Assembly: GCA_026392265.1 (NCBI GenBank)
Contig: JAPLCL010000167.1
Span: 1 to 23,393 of the forward strand
Length of the DNA stretch: 23,393 nt
Source: Actinomycetota bacterium
GTDB taxonomy: Bacteria; Actinomycetota; Thermoleophilia; UBA2241
Direction: 5' to 3'
Shown: in pieces, positions 15,709 through 23,313 of the stretch
How positions within the stretch are numbered: position 1 is the first letter of the stretch
How the letters are laid out: the number at the start of each line of letters is the position of its first letter
Translations under genes and position numbers: made by a program
Notes under the pieces: generated by a model
Databases searched by the model: none
Seen by the model: the letters and a program-made list of their open reading frames with translations, nothing else
What the model was told of the DNA's origin: nothing

Positions 15709-16587
15709 TCAACGTTCGCGCGCCGCTTCCTGTGATTGTGCCTCGGGCCTCAGCCCGCTGCGTCCTTTGCCTAGGGCCAGGCTCACCTCCAGGCCACCGA
15801 GCAGGGTCAGGTTGAGGATCCACGCCCACACGAGGAAGGCGATCGCGGTGCCGAGCACGCCGTACACGCGCTCGTACGAGCCGAAGTTCGCCAGGTAGAT
15901 GCTGAAGCCGACCGAGGCGACGAGCCAGACAGCCACGCCGCAGCAGGCGCCGACGAGGTCGTGGAGGACGCGCCGAGCGCTGGCGTGCGGTGCGGCGCGG
16001 TAGAGCAGCAGGAAGACGGCCACGGCGAGGGCGAAGAAGAACGGCCAGTCGACGGTAGTCCAGAAACCGACCGCCGTCTCGCCGATGCCCAGAAGGTCGC
16101 CCAGCCACTGGGCGAACGGGGTGGCGAAGACCACGACCAGCGCGGCCACTGCGACCAGCACGGCGAGCAACAGCGCGAGCCCGAGTCGTAGCGCCAGGCC
16201 GCTGAACCAGCGCCGCGTGTCACCCTCGCCGCCGATGTCGCCGGCGGCCCACATGAAGGCCGCCACGTATCCCGAGGTCGTCCACAGCGCCAGCAAGACG
16301 CCGAGGCTGAACAGCAACGGCGTGCCGCTGCTCGACAAGACGCCGTCCATGGTCGCACGCACGAACTCGACGGCCCACTCCGAGCCGAGCTGCGTGACGG
16401 CATCGAGCAGCGCCTGCAGCGCAGCGGGAGTGAGCCCGACGAGGCCGAGCAGCGCCGTGACCACGATGAGGATCGGGAAGACGGCGAGAACGAGAGAGTA
16501 GGTGAGGGCCGCGGCATGGTGCGGCAGGTCGTGTGCCATGACGAGCCGCGCCAGTGCGGCGACGCTCTTCACGACGCGCGACCTCAT
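15709..16587 (-). CDS. YihY/BrkB family membrane protein
   Basis: This 292-residue protein starts with an amphipathic N-terminus and shows about six transmembrane helices with the family signatures His-His-Ala-Ala-Ala-Leu-Thr-Tyr-Ser near residue 25 and Tyr-Gly-Val-Leu-Gly-Thr-Ala-Ile-Ala-Phe-Leu near the C-terminus. YihY/BrkB proteins were once called ribonuclease BN and are now treated as membrane proteins of uncertain transport function. The ATG at 16587 overlaps the TGA of the preceding gene as ATGA, which fixes the start; longer frames run into that gene. The C-terminal tail is charged and polar. Confidence 0.88.
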   Translation of the reverse strand: MRSRVVKSVAALARLVMAHDLPHHAAALTYSLVLAVFPILIVVTALLGLVGLTPAALQALLDAVTQLGSEWAVEFVRATMDGVLSSSGTPLLFSLGVLLALWTTSGYVAAFMWAAGDIGGEGDTRRWFSGLALRLGLALLLAVLVAVAALVVVFATPFAQWLGDLLGIGETAVGFWTTVDWPFFFALAVAVFLLLYRAAPHASARRVLHDLVGACCGVAVWLVASVGFSIYLANFGSYERVYGVLGTAIAFLVWAWILNLTLLGGLEVSLALGKGRSGLRPEAQSQEAARER

Positions 16588-17312
16588 CCGTCGTGCGGCT
16601 GCGGCGCGTGGTCGCGTGCGCCCGGCCGTTCGCCGCCGAGGCGCATGACGAGGATGTACACGCTGACCATGAGCACCCACGCTGGGAACACGAGGATGAT
16701 CCACGGCGACTGCGTGAAGATGAACAGCAGGACAAGCGCCAACGCGTAGGTGAGCACTGCCATCCACCGCGGCATCACCCCGGTGCGCACCCAGAGCGTG
16801 GCCTGCGAGATCAGGAAGATGGCGGCCATCTTCAGGGCGTAGATTCCGAAGATCTGCGCGATGACCTGGCGGGCGTAGAAGTACCCGCTGCTGGCGGCGA
16901 ACCCCGTCGGGTCGTGGGCGTAGGCCGCCACCAGAGCGCCCGCCGAGGCGGCGGCCGCGAACATCATCGCCAGAAAAAGCAGGCCGCTGCCGAGGAAGAT
17001 GGTCGAGAAGAACTGGTCCTCGAAGCGGCCGAGGCGCTCCCGGGCCACGGCGATGAACCACAGGAAGAAGAGCCCGGCGAACGGCAGGAGCTCGAGGGCG
17101 AACTTGAACCGGCCCGCGCCGGTCTCGAGCCATGCGCCCGTGTCCTGGGAGAGGCTGGACATCGTCGTGGTCATCAGCGTAGCGCTCACGCCGAACAGCA
17201 CGGCGAAGAGGATGCCGGCGATGGCGCCGGCGATCGGCGTCGCCGCCCTGCGCTCGACCTCCATGACGCTGGCGTCACCCGATGTAGGTGCGTCCATCTG
17301 GTCCTGGCCCAC
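16584..17312 (-). CDS. Six-helix membrane protein of unknown function
   Basis: I do not recognise a named family. The 242-residue protein has six clear hydrophobic segments at about 26-47, 70-90, 100-130, 147-174, 180-200 and 202-223, with a short polar N-terminus and a charged tail. The loop Arg-Glu-Arg-Leu-Gly-Arg-Phe-Glu-Asp-Gln after helix 2 is a possible conserved cytoplasmic element. Either GTG 17312, three bases after the antiporter stop, or ATG 17297 could be the start; AGGA lies just before the ATG. The tight spacing and the four-base overlap with the YihY gene place it within one operon, so it may assist or regulate a neighbouring transporter. Confidence 0.8.
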   Translation of the reverse strand: MGQDQMDAPTSGDASVMEVERRAATPIAGAIAGILFAVLFGVSATLMTTTMSSLSQDTGAWLETGAGRFKFALELLPFAGLFFLWFIAVARERLGRFEDQFFSTIFLGSGLLFLAMMFAAAASAGALVAAYAHDPTGFAASSGYFYARQVIAQIFGIYALKMAAIFLISQATLWVRTGVMPRWMAVLTYALALVLLFIFTQSPWIILVFPAWVLMVSVYILVMRLGGERPGARDHAPQPHDG

Positions 17313-17315
17313 TGC

Positions 17316-18620
17316 TCAGCCCGGCCGCTCGGCCTTGCGAAGCAGCTCGACGTCGGCGGTCCTGAGCTGACGCCGTCGCCGCGGCATCGTCGCCGGCGCC
17401 GCCTCTGCCGCCGCCGGGTGAGCCTTCGCGTGGCTCTCGTACCAGCGGTGATAGGCGCTCACGAGGGGCGCCGAGGTGAGGCCGTGGAGCAGGACGCTCA
17501 GGGCCACGGTGAGGACCACCGTGGTGAGCAGCGTCTGCTCCTCGGGCACGCCGCGCTCAAGGACGAGAAGCGCGAACACCACCGAAGCGAGGCCGCGCGG
17601 GCCGAACCAGCCGATGAAGGCCACGGTCGGACGCCGCATGCCTTGGCCGGCCATGGCGAGCGCCACCGGCACCATGCGCACGAGTGTGAGGCTGAGCGCC
17701 GCGTACAGCACGACCTGCCAAGTGACGTTCGGGATCGCCCAGGCGAGGGCGAAGGCGCCGAAGCCGATCCAGGTGACGGCGGCGAGCAGGCCGCCGGTCT
17801 CCTCCGTGAAGAGGGTGACGGCCGAGCCCTGCTGGCCGGAGAAGCGCCCGAAGGCGAGGCCCCCGACGAAGGCGGCGATGAAGCCGCTGCCGCCCAGCGT
17901 CAGGGCCAGGGCGTAGGCGAGCAGCGCGGCGGCCAGCACGACGATCTGCCGCCACTCGCCGACGATCCAGCCGCGGCGCGCGGCGAGGCGGAAGAGCAGT
18001 GCCCCGAAGAGGCCCGCGGCCAGGCCGGCGGCGAGCCCCCAGCCGATCTGCTCAGCGGCGTTGCTGACGACGGCCCACGTGACCCCCGTGGTGAGCTCGG
18101 CGTTGGCGAGGTCGAGGGCCACGAGAAAGAAGGGCACCGCGAGGCCGTCGTTGAGGCCGCTCTCCACGTCGAGCGCCTGGCGCACGCGGGCCGGCACGGA
18201 GGCGTCCGTGACGACCTTCTGGCCGAGGGCCGCGTCGGTCGAAGAAAGCATGATCGAGAGCAGAAAGACTGAGGCGAGCGCCATGCCGGGGAAGACGAGC
18301 AGGCCGACCCCGGCCCCGGCGAGCATGGTCAGCGGCAGGCCGATCAGCAACAGGCGGCTCGGCCAGCCGAGCTCGTGGCGCAGCGCCCGGAGGTCGAGGC
18401 GCGCGGCGTCGCTGAAGAGCAGCAGCACGAGGGCGACCTCGGTGACGCGCTGCGCCACCTCGCTCTCGACGGAGACGTCAAGCAGGCCGAGCACCTTCGA
18501 CCCGGCCAGAAAGCCGGCGACCACGAAGACGATCGCCGAGGTGACCCCGCGGCGGTCGAGCGGCGCTGAGAACGCGCCCCAGACGACGATGATGACAGCG
18601 ATGGTCGCCAGCCCGATCAT
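17316..18620 (-). CDS. CPA1 family Na+(K+)/H+ antiporter (NhaP-like)
   Basis: This 434-residue antiporter has about twelve transmembrane helices. The ion-binding motifs are Ser-Ser-Thr-Asp-Ala-Ala at about 126-131 and Glu-Ser-Gly-Leu-Asn-Asp-Gly at about 153-159. The Asn-Asp pair marks the electroneutral CPA1 branch. Phe-Gly-Pro-Arg-Gly-Leu-Ala-Ser-Val near residue 330 is a further family hallmark. It exchanges monovalent cations for protons across the cytoplasmic membrane. A cytoplasmic tail of about 45 residues, Ala- and Arg-rich, follows the last helix and lacks a recognisable TrkA or cNMP domain. It lies 104 bases downstream of the DUF2254 gene and just before the six-helix membrane protein. 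Confidence 0.9.
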   Translation of the reverse strand: MIGLATIAVIIVVWGAFSAPLDRRGVTSAIVFVVAGFLAGSKVLGLLDVSVESEVAQRVTEVALVLLLFSDAARLDLRALRHELGWPSRLLLIGLPLTMLAGAGVGLLVFPGMALASVFLLSIMLSSTDAALGQKVVTDASVPARVRQALDVESGLNDGLAVPFFLVALDLANAELTTGVTWAVVSNAAEQIGWGLAAGLAAGLFGALLFRLAARRGWIVGEWRQIVVLAAALLAYALALTLGGSGFIAAFVGGLAFGRFSGQQGSAVTLFTEETGGLLAAVTWIGFGAFALAWAIPNVTWQVVLYAALSLTLVRMVPVALAMAGQGMRRPTVAFIGWFGPRGLASVVFALLVLERGVPEEQTLLTTVVLTVALSVLLHGLTSAPLVSAYHRWYESHAKAHPAAAEAAPATMPRRRRQLRTADVELLRKAERPG

Positions 18621-18724
18621 CCCGCTTGCTCCCTCTCGTCGGTCCAGAAAGCTCTTCGGATCGCGACTAGCCTGTTGGTCCCGGCTTCGGCCCCGGTCGC
18701 TCGTGGTGCTGTCACCGGAGCATC

Positions 18725-19957
18725 CTACTCCGCCGCCGAAGCCCCGGACGCGAGGTCGTCAAGACGCCTCTGAAGCGGCGCGCGGCGACTTGGTGGCGCC
18801 AAGGCGATCAGGTCGCGCAGCAGGCGTTCGAGGCGCCGTCGGACCTGCACGTGATCGGCGCCCATCTCGATGAGCTCGTCGAAAGCCAGGGCCACGTAGT
18901 CGTCCCAGTCCGGCAGGGACAGGATCACTCGCGCACTGCCGTGCGGCCCCGTCACCTCGCGGACATTCAGGTCGCGCCTGATGAGCATCCTCAGCAGGCT
19001 CTCCTCGCTGTCGAGGACCTGGACCGCCGTGGTCGGGTCATTGATGGCCGACGATACCGCCCTCAGCGCGATGTCGACGAGGACCCGGAGCGCGAGGGCG
19101 GGATCCTGCTCGAAGGTGCGCTCCGCCCCGGTCCGGATCGCCTTCAGTACCGCCGCGTCCAGCGACGGGTCGGCAGGCCCGTGGATGACGGCCACCGGGG
19201 CATGCTGTTGTGCGGTCTCGCCGAACGGGACCACGATCTCGACGACGGCGTCGGCATCGCGGGCGGCGCTGATGATGAGCGGGACGTCGATGGCCTGGAC
19301 GATGCCGGGCCCAGCGGTCCAGATCACGTCACGCCGCCCCTCCGGAAAGCCCCGTGGGCCCTCGGCATCGCCGGCCTCGGGCAGCGGCTTGTCCGGATAT
19401 ACGCCGTCGAGGATCTGGCGCCCGCGCTGCGTGACCTGGGCGAGTGTGGAGGCGAGCTGTATCGAGCTGAAGGCACGCATCTGCAGGCTGCGGAAGAGGG
19501 CGATCGCGACGAGCAGGAGCACGAGGGTGACGATGGGGACCAGACCGGTCATGAGATCGTCGCCGCTCGTGCTGAGGGCGGCGACGAAGCAGTAGACAAG
19601 CACGCCCGTGTAGAACGCGAACGCGTGCCAGACGATCGGCGCGCTGTGGAAGAGGTTGAGGCGCGGCGTGAAGGTGGTCGTCCCGAACTGCACGACTAGG
19701 AACAGCAGCGAGAAGACCACGCCGATGAACGTCAGAAGGCCGGCCCCGACGGCGAACAGCATCTGGGCGGCTTCCGCTTGGGGCACCGTGAACCCTACGG
19801 TGATCTGCGGCAGCAGAACTCCCAGCGCGACCCCGGCGAGGACGTAGAAAAGCTGCGTGATGCCCACGCGCAGGCGCCGGCGCCTGCGCAGCGCCCTCCC
19901 AAGCTTACGGACCGGTCGGGCCTCCGCGTACGCGGTAGGTCCCGCTTCTGCACTCAA
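18725..19957 (-). CDS. DUF2254 membrane protein
   Basis: This 410-residue protein fits DUF2254: four hydrophobic helices in the first 165 residues, then a soluble cytoplasmic half of about 240 residues containing Asp-Ile-Ala-Leu-Arg-Ala-Val-Ser-Ser-Ala-Ile-Asn-Asp-Pro-Thr-Thr-Ala, the family's best conserved stretch. Its function is not established. The start is TTG at 19957, five bases after GGAGG; an ATG inside that leader is out of frame and hits a stop at once, so the TTG is the only sensible choice. The N-terminus is strongly basic (Arg-Arg-Arg-Arg-Arg-Leu-Arg) before helix 1. It lies 43 bases downstream of the TetR gene and probably shares its transcript. Confidence 0.88.
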   Translation of the reverse strand: MSAEAGPTAYAEARPVRKLGRALRRRRRLRVGITQLFYVLAGVALGVLLPQITVGFTVPQAEAAQMLFAVGAGLLTFIGVVFSLLFLVVQFGTTTFTPRLNLFHSAPIVWHAFAFYTGVLVYCFVAALSTSGDDLMTGLVPIVTLVLLLVAIALFRSLQMRAFSSIQLASTLAQVTQRGRQILDGVYPDKPLPEAGDAEGPRGFPEGRRDVIWTAGPGIVQAIDVPLIISAARDADAVVEIVVPFGETAQQHAPVAVIHGPADPSLDAAVLKAIRTGAERTFEQDPALALRVLVDIALRAVSSAINDPTTAVQVLDSEESLLRMLIRRDLNVREVTGPHGSARVILSLPDWDDYVALAFDELIEMGADHVQVRRRLERLLRDLIALAPPSRRAPLQRRLDDLASGASAAE

Positions 19958-20000
19958 CCCATCCTCCTCTCCCCCCGCCTAGAGGTCGTCCTCCACGCCG

Positions 20001-20594
20001 TCAGCGTCCGGCGTTCTCCGCCAGACGCATCCCATCCCAGAGGAGCGCATCGACCTCCAGCACCGCCTGCTCGCTGGTGAGCCCGCTGGCGCTCAGTACT
20101 CGCTCATCACGCGTCACGAAACCTATCTGCCTGAGCACCTCACCGAGAAAGCGCGTGTTCACGGGCCGGATCTCACCGCTGTCTTCCGCGCTCTGGACCA
20201 GCTCGACGAACCGGTCGATGTAGCGGTCGACGACGGTCGTCCGCCAGACGAGCTGCGTCGACTCGAAGCGCGCGATGTCGGCGTAGAACGCCAGGGACAT
20301 GGGGCGGAGGCTCTCTGCTCCGGCGCGGAAGTACGTGCGTGCGCGCTCCGAGGCAGTCTCGCCCTTGGCGGTGCGGGCTTCGAGATCCGCGAAGGTGCGC
20401 TCACCCCAGCGGGCGATAGCGAGCAGCACGAGGCTGTCCTTGCTCGCGGCGATCTTGTAGAGCGTCGCGGCGGAGCACTTCAGCTCTCGCGCCATGTCGG
20501 AGATCTGGACCTCCGAGAGCCCGCGCGCCGCAATGATGAGCATCACGCCGTCCAGGAGCTCGTTGCGACGCTCGTCATCCAATCGTCTCGCCAC
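20001..20594 (-). CDS. TetR family transcriptional regulator
   Basis: This 197-residue regulator has a TetR helix-turn-helix at about residues 27-48 (Ile-Ser-Asp-Met-Ala-Arg-Glu-Leu-Lys-Cys-Ser-Ala-Ala-Thr-Leu-Tyr-Lys) followed by an all-helical ligand-binding domain. GTG at 20594 is taken as the start, with AGG a few bases upstream. It is divergent from the rhodanese-desulfinase operon, and two palindromes lie in the 111-base gap, one on top of the opposite -10 element. By the usual rule for divergent TetR genes it represses that operon and itself until a small ligand binds. Downstream on its own strand are DUF2254 and the transporter run. Confidence 0.9.
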   Translation of the reverse strand: MARRLDDERRNELLDGVMLIIAARGLSEVQISDMARELKCSAATLYKIAASKDSLVLLAIARWGERTFADLEARTAKGETASERARTYFRAGAESLRPMSLAFYADIARFESTQLVWRTTVVDRYIDRFVELVQSAEDSGEIRPVNTRFLGEVLRQIGFVTRDERVLSASGLTSEQAVLEVDALLWDGMRLAENAGR

Positions 20595-20630
20595 CGTCCT
20601 GACCCCCTTTCGCCACCATCATCTCAAATC

Positions 20631-20659
20631 TTGCAGTAGCATGACAAGTAATGTATTAC
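20631..20659 (+). promoter_or_regulatory. Sigma-70-type promoter of the rhodanese-desulfinase operon
   Basis: TTGCAG (20631-20636) and TATTAC (20654-20659) are separated by 17 bases, the ideal spacing, in a conspicuously AT-rich patch. The -10 lies about 46 bases before the GTG start of the rhodanese gene. Confidence 0.65.
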
Positions 20660-20660
20660 T
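20647..20660. promoter_or_regulatory. Palindromic operator overlapping the -10 element
   Basis: AGTAAT-GT-ATTACT is an inverted repeat with perfect 6-base arms and a 2-base spacer. It covers the -10 of the rhodanese promoter, so a bound repressor would block RNA polymerase. The divergent TetR protein is the obvious candidate ligand. Confidence 0.6.
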
Positions 20661-20667
20661 CTGATGA

Positions 20668-20681
20668 ACACTCGATAGTGT
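20668..20681. promoter_or_regulatory. Second palindrome in the tetR/rhodanese gap
   Basis: ACACT-CGAT-AGTGT has perfect 5-base arms, lies 21 bases (two helical turns) downstream of the first palindrome measured start to start, and falls just past the predicted transcription start. It may be a second regulator site, although its sequence differs from the first. Confidence 0.4.
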
Positions 20682-20705
20682 CGCAGCCAGTACGAGGAGG
20701 ATGCC

Positions 20706-21095
20706 GTGTCGAAGACAGTCGCCGAGATGATCGCAGAGGCCAAGGCCCAGATCGAGAGTGTATCGCCGAAGGACGCGGCCGCTGAGGCAGCCGCGGGCAA
20801 GGCGGTGCTCCTTGACGTGCGTGAGCCGGTGGAGTGGGAGCACCACATCGCCGGCGCCGTGCAGGCCCCCCGGGGACTGCTCGAGTTCTTCGCCGACCCC
20901 GCGAGCCCCAAGCACAGGCCGGAGCTGGACCCGGCCGGTCGCGTGATCGTGTACTGCCGTTCCGGAGCCCGCGCATCTCTGGCCTGCGTCACGCTCAAGA
21001 CGATGGGCTTCGAGAACGTCGCCAACCTCGAGGGCGGCTTCGGCGCCTGGCAGGCAGCAGGCCTGCCAAGCGCCGAACATCACGACGGAATCTGA
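20706..21095 (+). CDS. Single-domain rhodanese (sulfurtransferase)
   Basis: This 129-residue protein is one rhodanese domain with a helical N-terminal extension of about 30 residues. The active-site loop Cys84-Arg-Ser-Gly-Ala-Arg follows Val-Ile-Val-Tyr, and the family's Leu-Leu-Asp-Val-Arg-Glu-Pro (34-41 region) and Gly-Gly-Phe-Gly-Ala-Trp are present. C84 would carry a persulfide and pass sulfane sulfur to an acceptor such as sulfite, cyanide or a protein thiol in the cytoplasm. GTG at 20706 has AGGAGG six bases upstream; a nearby ATG is out of frame. The desulfinase-like gene follows after 29 bases. The pair suggests that sulfite from the second enzyme could be the acceptor, giving thiosulfate; that is inference. 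Confidence 0.92.
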   Translation: MSKTVAEMIAEAKAQIESVSPKDAAAEAAAGKAVLLDVREPVEWEHHIAGAVQAPRGLLEFFADPASPKHRPELDPAGRVIVYCRSGARASLACVTLKTMGFENVANLEGGFGAWQAAGLPSAEHHDGI

Positions 21096-21124
21096 TCCCT
21101 CCGCTCATCCGAAAGGACTCAGTA

Positions 21125-22297
21125 ATGGCCACAGAAGAGAAGAAAGTCGACCTCAGCACCGTGCCCCTCAAGTGGGACGAGGTCTACTACACGAACTGCC
21201 CGCTCGTCTCTGCTAGTAACGTCGACCAGGAGCTGGGCTGGACCCGCGAGGAGTACAAGAAGATCGGCGTCAAGTACGCCTTCCTGCGCTCACGCCGTGA
21301 GAACAACTGGTACCCGCACTACATCCACAACCTCGACAACCTGTTCCGCTTCGGCGGCCTGTTCCCGCCGGTCGCGGTGCACGCGGACGTCCGCAGGACC
21401 AAGCTCCTCGGGTCGACGCACGCCCCGCACGAGGGTGGCTGCCTGCTGGTGCGCGCGAGGGACGACATCTACCGGGTCTCCGAGCTCAAGGGCAAGAAGA
21501 TCGGCCTCACCAAGAGCCTGAACACCATCAAGAACGACTGGTGGCGCATCCAGGAGGAGCAGGGCATCGAGCTGATGCTGCGCGTGAACGGCATGACCCG
21601 CGACGACGTCGAGATCGTCGAGTTCCCGTATCCGGACGACTGGTACGACAACCCGGCGATGCTCGAGCCCATGGAAAACCCGTCCGAGCTGTGGCTGAAG
21701 CGCGACCACAAGCACGACCTGGCCTTCCGTCCGCTCGAGACGGCGCTGGAAAAGGGCGTCGTCGACGCCATCTACACGCAGACGGGTCCCTTCTCGCATC
21801 TTCAGGAGGCCACGGGCAAGTTCAAGGCGATCGAGGACCTGTCCCGGTATCCAGACTGGACCTTGCAGGTCGCCAACATCCCGGCGGTCATCACCTGCAC
21901 CGACGTGATGGCCGAGGAGCACCCCGAGCTCGTCGTCACGTTCATGAAAGGCATGATCAAGGTGGGGCGCTGGGCCAACGAGCACAAGCGCGCCGCCGCG
22001 GCGATCCTCGACAAGCAGACGTTCTACCTCGACGTCGAGGATACCTACCAGGGCATCAAGCACATCGACATGGTGCCCAACCTGTCGCCGCAGAATATGG
22101 CCTCCATCGAGATCGGCAAGGACTTCTGCCTGAGCCACGGCTACATCAAGAACGACTTCGATGTGCACGAGTGGGCGGCACCGGAGTTCTTCGAGCAGGC
22201 AGCGGAAGAGTTGCTGAAGGAAGAGTGGGCCAAGCGGAGCTTGGCGAAGCTTCCTGAGGGCGACGAGCTGGAAGTGTCGACGCATCGGCTCGGGTAG
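21125..22297 (+). CDS. DszB-family sulfinate desulfinase-like protein
   Basis: This 390-residue protein has the periplasmic-binding-protein fold of the SsuA/TauA/THI5 group, and automatic annotation would probably call it an ABC substrate-binding protein. However, it has no signal peptide or lipobox and no ABC permease or ATPase gene beside it. It keeps, from memory, the catalytic residues of DszB (2'-hydroxybiphenyl-2-sulfinate desulfinase): C25 in Tyr-Thr-Asn-Cys-Pro (DszB C27), H65 (H60), R75 and G78 in Arg-Phe-Gly-Gly (R70, G73), with the His-to-Arg spacing of ten conserved. The C-terminal Glu-Trp-Ala-Ala-Pro-Glu-Phe also matches. It is slightly longer than DszB (about 365). ATG at 21125 has AAGGA eight bases before. 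No dszA or dszC homologue is nearby, so the substrate is probably a different sulfinate. Confidence 0.7.
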   Translation: MATEEKKVDLSTVPLKWDEVYYTNCPLVSASNVDQELGWTREEYKKIGVKYAFLRSRRENNWYPHYIHNLDNLFRFGGLFPPVAVHADVRRTKLLGSTHAPHEGGCLLVRARDDIYRVSELKGKKIGLTKSLNTIKNDWWRIQEEQGIELMLRVNGMTRDDVEIVEFPYPDDWYDNPAMLEPMENPSELWLKRDHKHDLAFRPLETALEKGVVDAIYTQTGPFSHLQEATGKFKAIEDLSRYPDWTLQVANIPAVITCTDVMAEEHPELVVTFMKGMIKVGRWANEHKRAAAAILDKQTFYLDVEDTYQGIKHIDMVPNLSPQNMASIEIGKDFCLSHGYIKNDFDVHEWAAPEFFEQAAEELLKEEWAKRSLAKLPEGDELEVSTHRLG

Positions 22298-22314
22298 TCC
22301 CGAGCACCACCATC

Positions 22315-22350
22315 CGGCGGCGGGATCGGACTGCTGCGATCCCGCCGCCG
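22315..22350 (+). terminator. Terminator hairpin of the rhodanese-desulfinase operon
   Basis: Perfect 14-base arms CGGCGGCGGGATCG and CGATCCCGCCGCCG enclose an 8-base loop, starting 18 bases after the desulfinase stop. It has the same GC-rich, T-poor design as the other hairpins in the window. Confidence 0.75.
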
Positions 22351-22513
22351 ACCTCGTGGCTTCTCAGCGGCCGGCCCCGTAGTTTCCCGAGGTCACAGCT
22401 TCCCGCATCCCGGCTAGCCTTCACTTGGACGTATGTGGTGAGGTCTGGACGGGCAGGTGACCATCTGGTAACTTGCGCTGTGATCCCGGTGCAATCAGAA
22501 GAACGGAGAGACT

Positions 22514-22807
22514 ATGTGCTGCGTAATGACTTTGCTGGTCCTGATCGGCGCGCGGGCCGTCGACGTGGTCTGGTGGATCGCTCAGCCGGGACGCTGGGAC
22601 GCTGCCTTCAGTTCTGTGTTTTGGCCCATCTTCGGCATCCTGATCGCGCCGTGGACCACGATGATGTGGGTGCTCGTGGCGCCAGGCGGAGTGACGGGGT
22701 TCGACTGGGTCTGGGTCGGGCTCGCCGTGCTCGTGGATATCGCCTCGTGGAGCGGGGGAGCCTACGGCAACCGCGGCCGTATGTCTGGTTCGTCGCAGAC
22801 GGCGTGA
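22514..22807 (+). CDS. Small three-helix membrane protein
   Basis: This 97-residue protein has hydrophobic segments at about 3-24, 34-56 and 62-80 and a polar, glycine-rich end. Features that recur in a common but unnamed bacterial family, as I recall it, are Trp-Trp near residue 20, Phe-Trp-Pro-Ile-Phe-Gly, Pro-Trp-Thr-Thr, Gly-Phe-Asp-Trp-Val-Trp and Gly-Asn-Arg at the C-terminus. No function is known. GGAGAG lies just before the ATG at 22514. The 216 bases upstream hold the desulfinase terminator and must contain its promoter, which I cannot assign. It is followed after 37 bases by the DUF6325-like gene. Confidence 0.8.
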   Translation: MCCVMTLLVLIGARAVDVVWWIAQPGRWDAAFSSVFWPIFGILIAPWTTMMWVLVAPGGVTGFDWVWVGLAVLVDIASWSGGAYGNRGRMSGSSQTA

Positions 22808-22844
22808 TCAGAGACGTGACGACACAACCAAGACTGGAGTGCCC

Positions 22845-23312
22845 ATGAATGACACAGGCGTTGAAGAGCTGGGCCCGATCGACTATCTGGTCGTGGAGTT
22901 CCCCGCGGGCAAGGCCGCTTTCACGGGGGAGATGGGGGACAAGCTGAGGTCGCTGGTCGACGGGGGTATAGTCCGCGTCCTCGACCTGCTCATTATCACC
23001 AAAGACGAGGACGGGGCCGTCGACGCGTTCGAAGTGGAGGATTTCGAGGACGGCGCGGCCGGCGCACTGCGCGATTTCGGCTTCGAGCTCGCGGAGCTGC
23101 TTACCGAGGAGGACGTCGACCACATCGCCGCGGCGCTCGAGCCCGGCACCGTCGCCGCGGCGCTCGTCTGGGAGAACGCGTGGGCAGCGCCGTTCGCCGC
23201 GTCGATCCGCCGCTCAGGTGGCCAGCTCGTGGCCGGCGGGCGCATCCCGATCCAATCGATCCTCGCCGCCCTCGAGGCGAGCGGGGATGTCGCAGCAACG
23301 GAAGGAGCCTGA
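22845..23312 (+). CDS. DUF6325-like small acidic protein
   Basis: This 155-residue acidic protein begins with Gly-Pro-Ile-Asp-Tyr-Leu-Val-Val-Glu-Phe and continues with Gly-Ile-Val-Arg-Val-Leu-Asp-Leu-Leu-Ile-Ile, then Asp-His-Ile-Ala-Ala-Ala-Leu and Ala-Leu-Val-Trp-Glu-Asn-Ala-Trp-Ala. This order is typical of DUF6325/DUF1269-related actinobacterial proteins of unknown function. It has no membrane helix, apart from a moderately hydrophobic alanine-rich middle. ATG at 22845 is preferred over the GTG at 22839 because GGAG precedes it at normal spacing. The next gene starts one base after its stop, so both are co-translated. Confidence 0.82.
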   Translation: MNDTGVEELGPIDYLVVEFPAGKAAFTGEMGDKLRSLVDGGIVRVLDLLIITKDEDGAVDAFEVEDFEDGAAGALRDFGFELAELLTEEDVDHIAAALEPGTVAAALVWENAWAAPFAASIRRSGGQLVAGGRIPIQSILAALEASGDVAATEGA

Positions 23313-23313
23313 G

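Noticed and set aside
16588..17133. N-terminal extension of the YihY frame
   Set aside because: It overlaps the six-helix membrane gene in another frame and is Arg/Pro-rich; the ATGA overlap at 16584-16587 gives the natural start.
16554..18272. Long plus-strand frame opposite the antiporter and membrane genes
   Set aside because: It is an antisense shadow with no recognisable motif; the minus-strand genes show family motifs and tight operon spacing.
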